Made by a program: the position numbers and the translations under genes
Part shown: positions 33,032-39,917 of the stretch, in pieces
How the letters are laid out: each line of letters starts with the position of its first letter
Position numbering within the stretch: the first letter of the stretch is position 1
Assembly (NCBI GenBank): GCA_024102975.1
Contig: JAGFJD010000378.1
Location: 1-53,460, forward strand
Reading direction: 5' to 3'
DNA: 53,460 nucleotides
Source of the DNA: Phaeodactylibacter sp.
GTDB taxonomy: Bacteria > Bacteroidota > Bacteroidia > Chitinophagales > Saprospiraceae
The notes under the pieces: model-generated
Told to the model about the DNA's origin: nothing
Seen by the model: the letters and a program-made list of their open reading frames with translations, nothing else
Databases searched by the model: none

Positions 33032-33191
33032 CCCTAAAATCAGTCAATCCCAGGTTTATCGGGTCATAAACTTCAATTTCGCCGGAGCAATCGAAGGCAA
33101 TTTCTTCGAAAGCCCTTTTGATAATATTCTCCAGGAACCGGACATCGGTCGTCCCTTCCGTCACAAAACCGATGGTAACGATATTGCTCAT
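33021..33191 (-). pseudogene. Truncated DUF4276/TOPRIM-like defence protein
   Basis: A 56-residue frame with a good start (MSNIVTIGFVTEGTTDVRFLENIIKRA in pieces). It resembles the N-terminus of DUF4276/TOPRIM-type proteins (VEGxTDxxFL), which normally run to about 200 residues and are paired with an AAA ATPase. Here the frame ends exactly where the Septu-like cassette ends. It begins 7 bases after the stop of the ATPase remnant, the usual operon order for this pair. Confidence 0.65.
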
Positions 33192-33198
33192 GGCTCAT

Positions 33199-33594
33199 TC
33201 AGAGTATCCCGATGGTCTGTTCAAGATCGGCTGCTTGTAGGTAGCGACTGGCTTCCGCCAGGGATAATTTCCGCTCCTGTTCCGAAAAGCCCAACGAAAA
33301 CTGCGCAGAACCATGTTCCACCGGAAGCATTTTGGTGATCTGTATCTTCTGGCCCTGTCCTCTGATATTAGCAATTTGGTTAACGATCTGGCTGAGCCAA
33401 ACCGAAATGTTGTTTTCTTTTTGAAGTTTGAATACCTCAGCCATCAAGACAGGAGAATGCGTATTGACAATAACCTGCCGGATTGGCGTCCCTTCCTCGG
33501 AAAAATCGACGCTAAGGTCGAGCAACATCTTGCTCATTGCTCCCAGGCGAAAAGGATGGACGCCGTTTTCGGGAGAATTTGTAATGGCCTCAGC
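33199..33594 (-). pseudogene. C-terminal remnant of a second AAA ATPase
   Basis: The open frame codes for 131 residues: EAITNSPENGVHPFRLGAM (degenerate Walker B / D-loop; intact proteins have EEPENGIHPxRL) followed by IRQVIVNTHSPVLMAEVF (H-loop). The frame is stopped by TAA directly upstream of the first recognisable residue (33595-33597), and no Walker A region is found on either side. The sequence beyond the break is AT-rich and unrelated. This is the last third of a defence-type ATPase, now without its catalytic core. Confidence 0.75.
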
Positions 33595-33728
33595 TTAAAT
33601 GTCCGGACAGCGCCTGGACAACAATGCAACTTTGACAAAAAATTCTTATATCGCAATTTAGAAATTATTTGTTTATTATTTATAATTTTTGCATCTTTTT
33701 GATTGCAATCTAGTGTAATAAGCAGCAT

Positions 33729-33753
33729 CCCCGGCCGATAAAGGAGGCCGGGG
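33729..33753. terminator. Hairpin after the cysteine-rich gene
   Basis: CCCCGGCC and GGCCGGGG (8-bp perfect stem, 9-base loop), 12 bases beyond the stop of the minus-strand cysteine-rich gene. The following bases (ATGCTGCTTATTAC on the minus strand) are only weakly T-rich. Confidence 0.5.
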
Positions 33754-33765
33754 ACGCTGGCCCGC

Positions 33766-33900
33766 TTACTGGCAACACTCGCATCCACAATCACACTGAA
33801 CCCCAGTGCAGTCATCCCCGCATCCGCAGCAGGTGCCGGAACATTCCGGGTTGGAGCAGTTACAGGCGGCGTTCTTCATAACTTCAATTGTCGTTTTCAT
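33766..33900 (-). CDS. 44-residue cysteine-rich, metallothionein-like protein
   Basis: A small gene coding for 44 residues with 12 cysteines (positions 13, 15, 20, 24, 25, 27, 31, 36, 38, 40, 42, 43), mostly as CxC, CC and CxCxCC. It starts MKTTIEVMKNAACNC and ends CDCGCECCQ. There is no signal peptide. Dense CxC/CC spacing is typical of metallothioneins and other metal-thiolate proteins. A cysteine-rich natural-product precursor is less likely but possible, given the leader-like MKTTIEVMKNAA. Support for a real gene: an exact -7 box 36 bases upstream, a hairpin just after the stop, and a putative metal-sensing AraC gene upstream on the same strand. Confidence 0.75.
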   Translation of the reverse strand: MKTTIEVMKNAACNCSNPECSGTCCGCGDDCTGVQCDCGCECCQ

Positions 33901-33935
33901 GATCGTAAAGTTTTAATGGTTAATAATTACGACAA

Positions 33936-33943
33936 CAAAGATA
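33936..33943 (-). promoter_or_regulatory. -7 element of the cysteine-rich gene
   Basis: TATCTTTG on the minus strand is an exact TAnnTTTG match 36 bases before the ATG at 33900. No -33 TTTG is visible at the normal distance, which would fit an activator-dependent promoter. Confidence 0.5.
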
Positions 33944-34018
33944 GTGGCGGAAGGCAGGGGAAGCATTACACCATTTTTGGAGAAGGTTACAGGATTTTTG
34001 GGGCATAAGGTTGTGCAA

Positions 34019-34130
34019 TAGAGTTGTTCCGAAATAATCACATTAGGATATTTCATAACGAAACCATATTTGAACATCAGAGTCTAACACATCAAAAAAA
34101 ACCTGAAATAGCTATTTCGGAACAACTCTA
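34019..34130. mobile_element. MITE-like element with perfect 18-bp terminal inverted repeats
   Basis: TAGAGTTGTTCCGAAATA (34019-34036) is the exact reverse complement of the right end (34113-34130). The 112-bp AT-rich interior has no coding capacity. If the outer TA is the target duplication, the element would be a TA-inserting MITE. No transposase with these ends is in the window, so the parent family is unknown. It lies between the cysteine-rich gene and the AraC gene. Confidence 0.75.
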
Positions 34131-34136
34131 ATATAT

Positions 34137-34338
34137 GGACAGGATTGGCAAGATTAAATATAGACAGGATTAACAGGATTAACAGGATTTCGAAGCGCCA
34201 AACTAATGCGGAAGCCATACTCAGAAGGGCAGCCATCCTGTCAATCCTGTCAATCCTGTCCACTTTTACCTTTCCCCCCCGTCCGCTCAGGCCAGGCGTA
34301 CGTATCCTGTCAATCTTGTCAATCCTGTCTACTTTAAA
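34137..34338. repeat. AATCCTGTC 9-mer tract, inverted arrangement
   Basis: Left part: GACAGGATTAACAGGATT and neighbouring units (34137-34190). Right parts: ATCCTGTCAATCCTGTC units at 34231-34261 and 34307-34331. The left units are the reverse complement of the right ones, so the tract can fold. The same 9-mer family recurs near 5.7, 44.2-44.4 and 50.6-50.9 kb. Confidence 0.75.
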
Positions 34339-34355
34339 CCTTCTTGCCCCCCCGC

Positions 34356-34934
34356 TCAGGCCTCATCCAGCGGCTTGCGCCTTGCCGCGCCGACCTCTTT
34401 AAAATGAGAAGGCGTCAATCCTGTCACTTTTTTGAACTGGTTGGAGAGGTGGGCGGCGCTGCTGTAGCCCAGTTCCCAGGCGATCCCGGAGAGGGTCATC
34501 TGATCATAGACGAGCAGTTCCTTGGCTTTTTCGATGCGCTGGTGGATGAAGTAGTGTTCGATGGTGCGTCCTTCAACGGAGGAGAAGAGATTGCTTAGGT
34601 AGCTGTAGTCGAGGTGCAGTTGATCGGTGAGGAAGGCGGACAACTTCTGGTTCTTTTCTGCTTCCTTTACTTCGTTGCGCGCTTTTTTGAGGATTAGTTG
34701 TTTGGCCTTTTCGATCGTTGTTGTTTTCCGGTTGTCGATCAGTTCCAGCCCGATTTTTTCCAGGCTCTGCTGCAAGGCTTGCCGTTTGTCGTCCGGCAAG
34801 GGATCACAGAGTTCCGCTTCCCCCACCGATATCCGGTGAAAGCCTATTCCAGCCTCCCGCAGGATAGTTTCTACCGCCAGGACGCATCGCTGGCAGACCA
34901 TGTTTTTGATATAGATCGTAGTGCCGGGCTTCAT
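34356..34934 (-). CDS. AraC-family regulator with HMA-like N-terminal domain
   Basis: A 192-residue regulator. Residues 1-~70 resemble a heavy-metal-associated ferredoxin-like domain (MKPGTTIYIKNMVCQRCVLAVETILREAGI, read in two pieces) with a Cys-x2-Cys pair at the metal-binding loop position. Residues ~95-190 are an AraC double HTH (LDYSYLSNLFSSVEGRTIEHY, LSGIAWELGYSSAAHLSNQFKKVTGLTPSHFK). The start at 34934 (MKPGTT) is preferred to 34979, which would add 15 Cys-containing residues. Such proteins in Bacteroidota often neighbour metal-handling genes. Here the next same-strand gene encodes a 12-cysteine peptide. Metal-responsive activation is inference. Confidence 0.85.
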   Translation of the reverse strand: MKPGTTIYIKNMVCQRCVLAVETILREAGIGFHRISVGEAELCDPLPDDKRQALQQSLEKIGLELIDNRKTTTIEKAKQLILKKARNEVKEAEKNQKLSAFLTDQLHLDYSYLSNLFSSVEGRTIEHYFIHQRIEKAKELLVYDQMTLSGIAWELGYSSAAHLSNQFKKVTGLTPSHFKEVGAARRKPLDEA

Positions 34935-35046
34935 GACACAAGGATTAGAGCATGTTTGGGGGCAAATCAACGATGTCAATAACCAGTAACCTACTTTGTT
35001 TCGAACAGGCTAATAACCAATGACCCCAGGAATTCCGTTCTGAAAC

Positions 35047-36696
35047 CTACGCCGTCACCGCCGCCAGATTCTTCGCCTTTTCCTTCTGCACGAAGTACAT
35101 ATCGATCAGCCCTTTGTTTTTGGCCTGTACTTTGCCGCGGTATTCGCAGTCGAACTGATATTTAACCAGGCCGTAGGTCGTGTTGGAAATGTTGACCCGC
35201 CCTTCTTCCCCGTTTGCTTCAACGCGGGCGGCGATATTCACGGTATCTCCCCAGATATCGTAGGCAAATTTATTGACGCCTACCACGCCGGCGACCACCG
35301 ATCCGGTATGCAGGCCGATGCGGGCTTCGAAGAAAGGCTTGCCGAGGCGCATCTTTTCCTGTTTTTGCTCATTGAGGAACTGCTGCATCTCCAGGGCGGC
35401 GCGGATGATATTGTGGGGCAGGCCCCGGCGGCCGGTGAGGCCGGAAGCGCACATGTAGGCGTCGCCGATGGTCTTGATCTTTTCGATATCGTCGTATTGA
35501 GAGAGGATGAAGTCAAAAGCTTTGAAGCACTTGTCCAGCTCTTCCACCAGTTCTTCCGGGCTGAGCCGTTCGGAGATGTTGGTGAAGTTTTTGAAGTCGC
35601 TGAACAGGACGGTCACCTGTTCGTATTTGCGGGCTTTGGCCTTGCCGAATTCTTTGAGTTCGTCGGCTATCGGTTTGGGCAGGATATTCAACAACAGCTC
35701 ATCTGACCGTTGCCGTTCTGTTTCGATGATCTTATTCTTTTCCGCGAGGCGGCTTCGGGAGCGCCGGGCGATCAGGAAGAGGACGAGGAGCAGCAATGCC
35801 AGCAGGGTACCGAAAGTGGCCAGGATGAGCAATTGTTTCTGGCGGGCGTCGGCCTGTTCGGCTTTGCGGCGGTTTTGTTCGGCTTCCAGAGAGGCCTTTG
35901 CCAGCTCTGCTTTCTGAGCCTGAAGAACAGCTTCCTGTTCCAGGCGTTCCCGGGTCAACGTTTTAACCTCGCGTTCTTTGGTTTGCACGACGGAATCGGC
36001 ACGTTCTTTAGCCTCGGCGATGGTGGCCAGGCGTTCTTCCTTTTCGGTGATCTGTTCTTCCACCTTGGCTTTATCCCGGACCAGTTCCTGCTGCCGTTGC
36101 TGGAGGCGCTCCCTGTCGCTGACCAGTTCCCGGCGTTCGCTGGTCAGCTGGTTGATCTCCTGTTCGAGCCGGTTCCTTTCCTGGAGCAGGGCCTGGCGCT
36201 GGCGTTCGTATTTTTCTTCCAGGTCGCTGATGCTGGTTCCTTTCTGGCTGAAGTATTTGAAAGCCTCCTCGACGATGTGATAAGCTTCGCGGTAGTCCCG
36301 GTCGTCTTTTTCGATCTTGCTCCGGCTTTCTACGCTTTTGATGATCAGGTCGGAATCGCCGGCTTTTTTGGCAGAGGCCAGCGCCGTATCGAACCAGGTC
36401 TTGGCGTTGCGGTCGTTGCGGTCGCGCACGTAGGCTTTGCCTACGAGGAACGCCGTGCGCGCCATCATCCCTTCGTTGCCGAGGTCTCTGGCTAAGTTGA
36501 ATGCCTGTTTGCCGTACTCGACCGACTTTTCCGCACTGGAGCGAAGGTAGGCTTCCCCCAGCTGATAATTCAGCGATAATTTTTCTTTTGTGGTGCCGGC
36601 TTCCTGAAGTTGTTTTTCCAACTCGGCGATGGACTGGGCCTGCCCAATGATGAAAATGCCGAGGTTCAACAGAAGCAGGGTGAATATTTTTTTCAT
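35047..36696 (-). CDS. Class III adenylate/guanylate cyclase with TPR and coiled coil
   Basis: A 549-residue membrane protein. The signal peptide is ~1-21, TPR-like helices ~25-150, a long charged coiled coil ~155-285 and one transmembrane helix ~289-309. A C-terminal class III nucleotide cyclase domain covers ~355-530. Metal-binding Asp367 (LFSDFKNFT) and the GDAYM Asp412 are present. Lys in EKIKTIGDAY and Asp in YDIWGDTVNIAARVE are the residues expected for ATP rather than GTP. The TPR and coiled-coil part is probably periplasmic and the cyclase cytoplasmic. This layout is widespread in Bacteroidota, with unknown input signals. Confidence 0.92.
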   Translation of the reverse strand: MKKIFTLLLLNLGIFIIGQAQSIAELEKQLQEAGTTKEKLSLNYQLGEAYLRSSAEKSVEYGKQAFNLARDLGNEGMMARTAFLVGKAYVRDRNDRNAKTWFDTALASAKKAGDSDLIIKSVESRSKIEKDDRDYREAYHIVEEAFKYFSQKGTSISDLEEKYERQRQALLQERNRLEQEINQLTSERRELVSDRERLQQRQQELVRDKAKVEEQITEKEERLATIAEAKERADSVVQTKEREVKTLTRERLEQEAVLQAQKAELAKASLEAEQNRRKAEQADARQKQLLILATFGTLLALLLLVLFLIARRSRSRLAEKNKIIETERQRSDELLLNILPKPIADELKEFGKAKARKYEQVTVLFSDFKNFTNISERLSPEELVEELDKCFKAFDFILSQYDDIEKIKTIGDAYMCASGLTGRRGLPHNIIRAALEMQQFLNEQKQEKMRLGKPFFEARIGLHTGSVVAGVVGVNKFAYDIWGDTVNIAARVEANGEEGRVNISNTTYGLVKYQFDCEYRGKVQAKNKGLIDMYFVQKEKAKNLAAVTA

Positions 36697-37081
36697 GTGC
36701 TAAGGTTTGCATTAGGGCCTCCCGGTAACCAAAACGGCATAACTGCCCAAATTGTTACGCGTGAGGGGAATCCGCAGCTTGTATTCTGATGCAGAAATTG
36801 GCCGGGACAGGCAAAAATACAAACAGAAATAAGTATAAACTGTAAAATTAGAGAGGTAAAATCTAAAAACTACCTTCATTTACAAGGCTTAAGCCAGTCA
36901 TACCGGCTGATGAAAATCATTAGACGCCGTTGATATTCATCAGTTGCCGTACAGGCCCATTTGTTGATATTGTCTTTGTAAAACTACCCGGCGCGGAGCC
37001 AGCTCAGGGATTGCCTGGCTCCGGCGGGCAGGCACCGGCAGTTGCCGGTTGGTATTCTCTAACCTTTTTAATGTGAAAAAA
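36697..37081. other. 385-bp leader region before the CBS/Usp genes
   Basis: No gene is supported. It contains an FNR/CRP-like palindrome (36930-36943), a hairpin CGGAGCCAG...CTGGCTCCG (36994-37023, 9-bp stem) and the palindrome CCGGCAGTTGCCGG (37035-37048, related to 9277-9290). These lie in the probable 5' leader of the CBS gene. Confidence 0.5.
36930..36943. promoter_or_regulatory. FNR/CRP-like palindrome upstream of CBS/Usp genes
   Basis: TTGATATTCATCAG matches the FNR consensus TTGAT-N4-ATCAA at nine of ten positions. It sits 139 bases before the CBS gene. Stress proteins of this type are under oxygen or redox control in several bacteria; control here is inference. Confidence 0.35.
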
Positions 37082-37543
37082 ATGAACGTCCTAGCTCCAG
37101 TCAAAACGCTGATGACTACAAACCTGATCACGGTTAACCCCGGGGATAAGCTGATGAAGGTCAAAGAGATCTTCGAGAAAAACAAGATTCATCACATACC
37201 GGTGGTGAGCTACAAACAGATCGTCGGGCTCATCAGCAAAACGGATTTCGTCTACTTCATGCGTGGCTTCAGCCGCAACGAAGAAGACCGGTTTGTCAAC
37301 GAAGCGCGCCTGAGGGCCTACAAAGCGGAGGATATTATGACCAAAGGGCTGGCCAAGCTAACCCCCAATCAGCGCATTAACGTTGCCCTTGAGATTTTTC
37401 TGGAAAACCGCTTCCACGCTGTTCCTGTCGTTGACGAAAGCACCGGCGAGCTGGCGGGAATTATTACAACATTCGATATCATCAGAGCCTTGGCCAGTGA
37501 GGAGGTAACGGCCAAACAGATACTGGACAGCAACAAGGCTTAA
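37082..37543 (+). CDS. Tandem CBS-domain protein
   Basis: A 153-residue cytoplasmic protein made only of a CBS pair: domain 1 at ~5-62 (MTTNLITVNPGDKLMKVKEIFEKNKIHHIPVVS in pieces, LISKTDFV) and domain 2 at ~85-145 (IMTKGLAKLTPNQRINVALEIF, HAVPVVD, GIITTFDII). CBS pairs bind adenine nucleotides and report energy status. The start at 37082 (MNVLAPVKTLM) is chosen over 37049. It lies 18 bases before a universal-stress-protein gene, with which it is probably co-transcribed. The partner it regulates is unknown. Confidence 0.92.
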   Translation: MNVLAPVKTLMTTNLITVNPGDKLMKVKEIFEKNKIHHIPVVSYKQIVGLISKTDFVYFMRGFSRNEEDRFVNEARLRAYKAEDIMTKGLAKLTPNQRINVALEIFLENRFHAVPVVDESTGELAGIITTFDIIRALASEEVTAKQILDSNKA

Positions 37544-37561
37544 CCATTACGAGATCAGTTC

Positions 37562-38662
37562 ATGCACTTGCATTTGAAAATATTAGGTATTGGATGCCGG
37601 AAGAGCAGGGCCCTGAAAGCTAATGTGGACCAGGCGCTGGCCCGGCTTCCGGGCCTGGAAGCCGAACTGGATGAAGTGACCAGTGTACACGACATCCTGG
37701 AATACCGGATCACAGCGGCCCCTGCTCTTCTCATAAACGGCGTCCCCGCCTTTGAAGACGAAGTGCCGGATGTAGATGAACTGGTTCAAATGTTCAGGCC
37801 ATTCATGCAAAAGCCCGAGCTTATGAAAAAGATACTCGTCCCTACTGATTTTTCGGATATTGCGGCCAATGCGTATCGCTTTGCCCAGAGGCTGGCGGAG
37901 GAAGAGGCGGTCGAAGTGAAAGTCGTGCATGCCTACCACCCTTCCTTCGATTATTCCAACCCGTATCTGGATATGCCGGCGGCAGAGTTTGAGTCGGTCA
38001 AGCGTGAACTGATGAGAAACTTCATTGCCGAACACACACTCGATACAGGCCGGGACGGCACAGTGGCGACTGTGGCAAAACCCAAAACCGAATTGTGCAT
38101 CGGGTTTGCCGGCGAAGAGGTCGTCCGGCTTTCCAGGGAGGCGGACCTGATCGTCATGGGGACCACAGGGCAGGGCAACCTGATGGAAAAAGTGTTCGGC
38201 AGCGTTTCAACTCATGTCGCCCGAAATGCGCACTGCCCGGTCCTGCTCATTCCGGGAGGTTGCCGGTGCCAGGGCTTCCGGGAAATCGTCTTTGCCAGTA
38301 ATTACGACGCGGCGGATGAGTCGATCCTCCAGCAATTGATGGAAATGGCAGGCATCGGCCCGGCTACTATCCACTTTGTTCATGTCGAGGCCGAAGCCGG
38401 AAAACCTTACGCCGTGGCAAAAGTGGAATTCGAACAGGCCGTCCGGGAAAATATGCCGGACATTGGCTTCAACTCCATAGAGATCGAATGCTCCGATATA
38501 GAAGAAGGCATTGTCCGGTACGCTCAGGATATCGGCGCCGACCTCATCGCCGTGGGCACCCTTCGCCGGGGCTTCCTGGAAAACCTCTTCCACAAGAGCG
38601 TTACCAAGCGCCTGGCTTTCCACACGACGGTGCCCCTGCTGGTGTTGCATTATGAACGTTGA
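37562..38662 (+). CDS. Thioredoxin-like domain fused to two universal stress domains
   Basis: A 366-residue protein. Residues 1-~80 are a thioredoxin_3-like domain with Cys12-x2-Ser15 (GIGCRKSRALKANV) and a cis-proline-like AAPALLINGVPAF. Residues ~88-235 are a UspA domain with the ATP-binding pattern G-x2-G-x9-G-S (MGTTGQG...VFGSVS). Residues ~243-366 are a second, degenerate Usp domain (VGTLRRGFLENLFHKSVTKRLA). The monothiol active site suggests glutaredoxin-like or redox-sensing chemistry rather than disulphide reduction. An internal MKKILVPTDFSD at residue 89 could be an alternative start giving a plain tandem Usp. The upstream frame nonetheless codes for a recognisable domain. Confidence 0.85.
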   Translation: MHLHLKILGIGCRKSRALKANVDQALARLPGLEAELDEVTSVHDILEYRITAAPALLINGVPAFEDEVPDVDELVQMFRPFMQKPELMKKILVPTDFSDIAANAYRFAQRLAEEEAVEVKVVHAYHPSFDYSNPYLDMPAAEFESVKRELMRNFIAEHTLDTGRDGTVATVAKPKTELCIGFAGEEVVRLSREADLIVMGTTGQGNLMEKVFGSVSTHVARNAHCPVLLIPGGCRCQGFREIVFASNYDAADESILQQLMEMAGIGPATIHFVHVEAEAGKPYAVAKVEFEQAVRENMPDIGFNSIEIECSDIEEGIVRYAQDIGADLIAVGTLRRGFLENLFHKSVTKRLAFHTTVPLLVLHYER

Positions 38663-38779
38663 ATGCGGCTGCCAGTCGGGGATAGGACAGTACGGTCGGG
38701 GGGCAATCTACTTGGCTGTCCGCCATGAGGATGGAACTCGCGAATGCCAAAGGGAAAACGGGCGAAAACCAAAAACAGG

Positions 38780-39601
38780 TTAGCCCTCCCGGATCAGCAA
38801 CAACGGCAGTGGTGTATTCCAGGCCAGGCGCCGGGAAAAACTGCTCCGCAGCAGGTTGTCGAGAAACGCCCGTTTGGGCAGATACAGGGCGAGCATCTCC
38901 GATGGATACTTTTCCAGAAAATAATCCACCCCCTCCACCAGCGTCCTTTCCCGCACCATAGTGATCTCATGGCCGGCTTTTTTTATTGGCTCCTCCTTGA
39001 AATGATCCTCCTCCCCGGGCAGGAGGTTGATGTAAAACGGGTGAATCTCCGCCTCCAAAGCAATAGCAATGGCTTTCAGTGCCGGGAGAACGGGTTCTTT
39101 CTGCTGCCGGATATCCACGGCCAGGGCGATCCGGCTGACGGTTTCGTACTCTGCGCCTTCCGGCACGATGATGAGCGGGCATGGCGTCCGCCCGATGAGT
39201 TGGGTCGTCACGCTTCCAAAGAGATGGTCGCGCAGGCCATGCTTGGCCCGGGTGCCCACAACGACAGCATCGACCCTGGTTTCCCGGGCAGCTTCTGCAA
39301 TATTGGGAACAATGCGGCCGGCGGCGACGAGCAAGTGCTCCGGCTTCAGATGGGCTAACGCCTCGTCGTCCCGGTTGGGATAATTGGCCGTGAACTGGCG
39401 CAGCTGTTCGCGGTATCCCTCGTTCTCCTTTCGTATCATTTCCTGGCGGTTCTTTTCCGAAACGGTACTTTCGGCCTGGATGGCGGTATTGACAAAAATG
39501 GAGGAGATGGCCCCGTTGAGCTGGATGGCCAACCATTCCGCATATTCGTATGCATACCGGGAAGCGGGCGAAAAATCAACAGCGACTAGCAATTTTTTCA
39601 T
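38780..39601 (-). CDS. Tandem universal stress protein
   Basis: A 273-residue tandem UspA protein. Domain 1 (1-~145) starts MKKLLVAVDFSPASRYAYEYAEWLA and has VVGTRAKHGLRDHLFGSVTTQL, in which the second Gly of the ATP-binding G-x2-G pattern is Ala. Domain 2 (~150-273) is degenerate. Nucleotide binding is therefore uncertain. The start at 39601 is preferred; the frame stays open to 39670. It converges on the Trx-Usp-Usp gene, so the two are separate transcription units. Confidence 0.88.
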   Translation of the reverse strand: MKKLLVAVDFSPASRYAYEYAEWLAIQLNGAISSIFVNTAIQAESTVSEKNRQEMIRKENEGYREQLRQFTANYPNRDDEALAHLKPEHLLVAAGRIVPNIAEAARETRVDAVVVGTRAKHGLRDHLFGSVTTQLIGRTPCPLIIVPEGAEYETVSRIALAVDIRQQKEPVLPALKAIAIALEAEIHPFYINLLPGEEDHFKEEPIKKAGHEITMVRERTLVEGVDYFLEKYPSEMLALYLPKRAFLDNLLRSSFSRRLAWNTPLPLLLIREG

Positions 39602-39917
39602 CGTATTGGTTATGGTCTTATTTCTATCAATATAAATAAAAGAACCGCTTTTCTCAATGAGATAACTCAATGCTCGCGTTCTGCGTATAATTTTAAAGAT
39701 TTTTCATTTTTTTTTCAAAGAGCCCTATTTTGCAATTTCTATTTGAGGGTGAGCACAAATTTTTTGCACCGAAAACACAAAATTCTCAAACAGCTAGTGA
39801 AGGGCGGGATGCATAAAAATACGGTGCAGGTTTAGCAAATTTGATGCTCCGGGAAAGTAGTCAGTGCGTTTTTTGCCGACACCCCCTCCTCAATATTTTT
39901 AACCCTAAAAAATAACT
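39602..39917. other. 316-bp AT-rich gap before the TIR gene
   Basis: No gene is supported. It is AT-rich, with T-runs near 39705-39714. No exact TAnnTTTG promoter was found for either flanking gene. Confidence 0.4.

Noticed and set aside
34137-34338. CRISPR-like appearance of the AATCCTGTC repeats
   Set aside because: The repeats are 9-mers with no unique spacers of regular length, and no cas gene is present.
34402-34934. Septu, AraC and cysteine-rich genes as one defence operon
   Set aside because: They lie on opposite strands and are separated by remnants, a hairpin and a MITE-like element. Only proximity links them.
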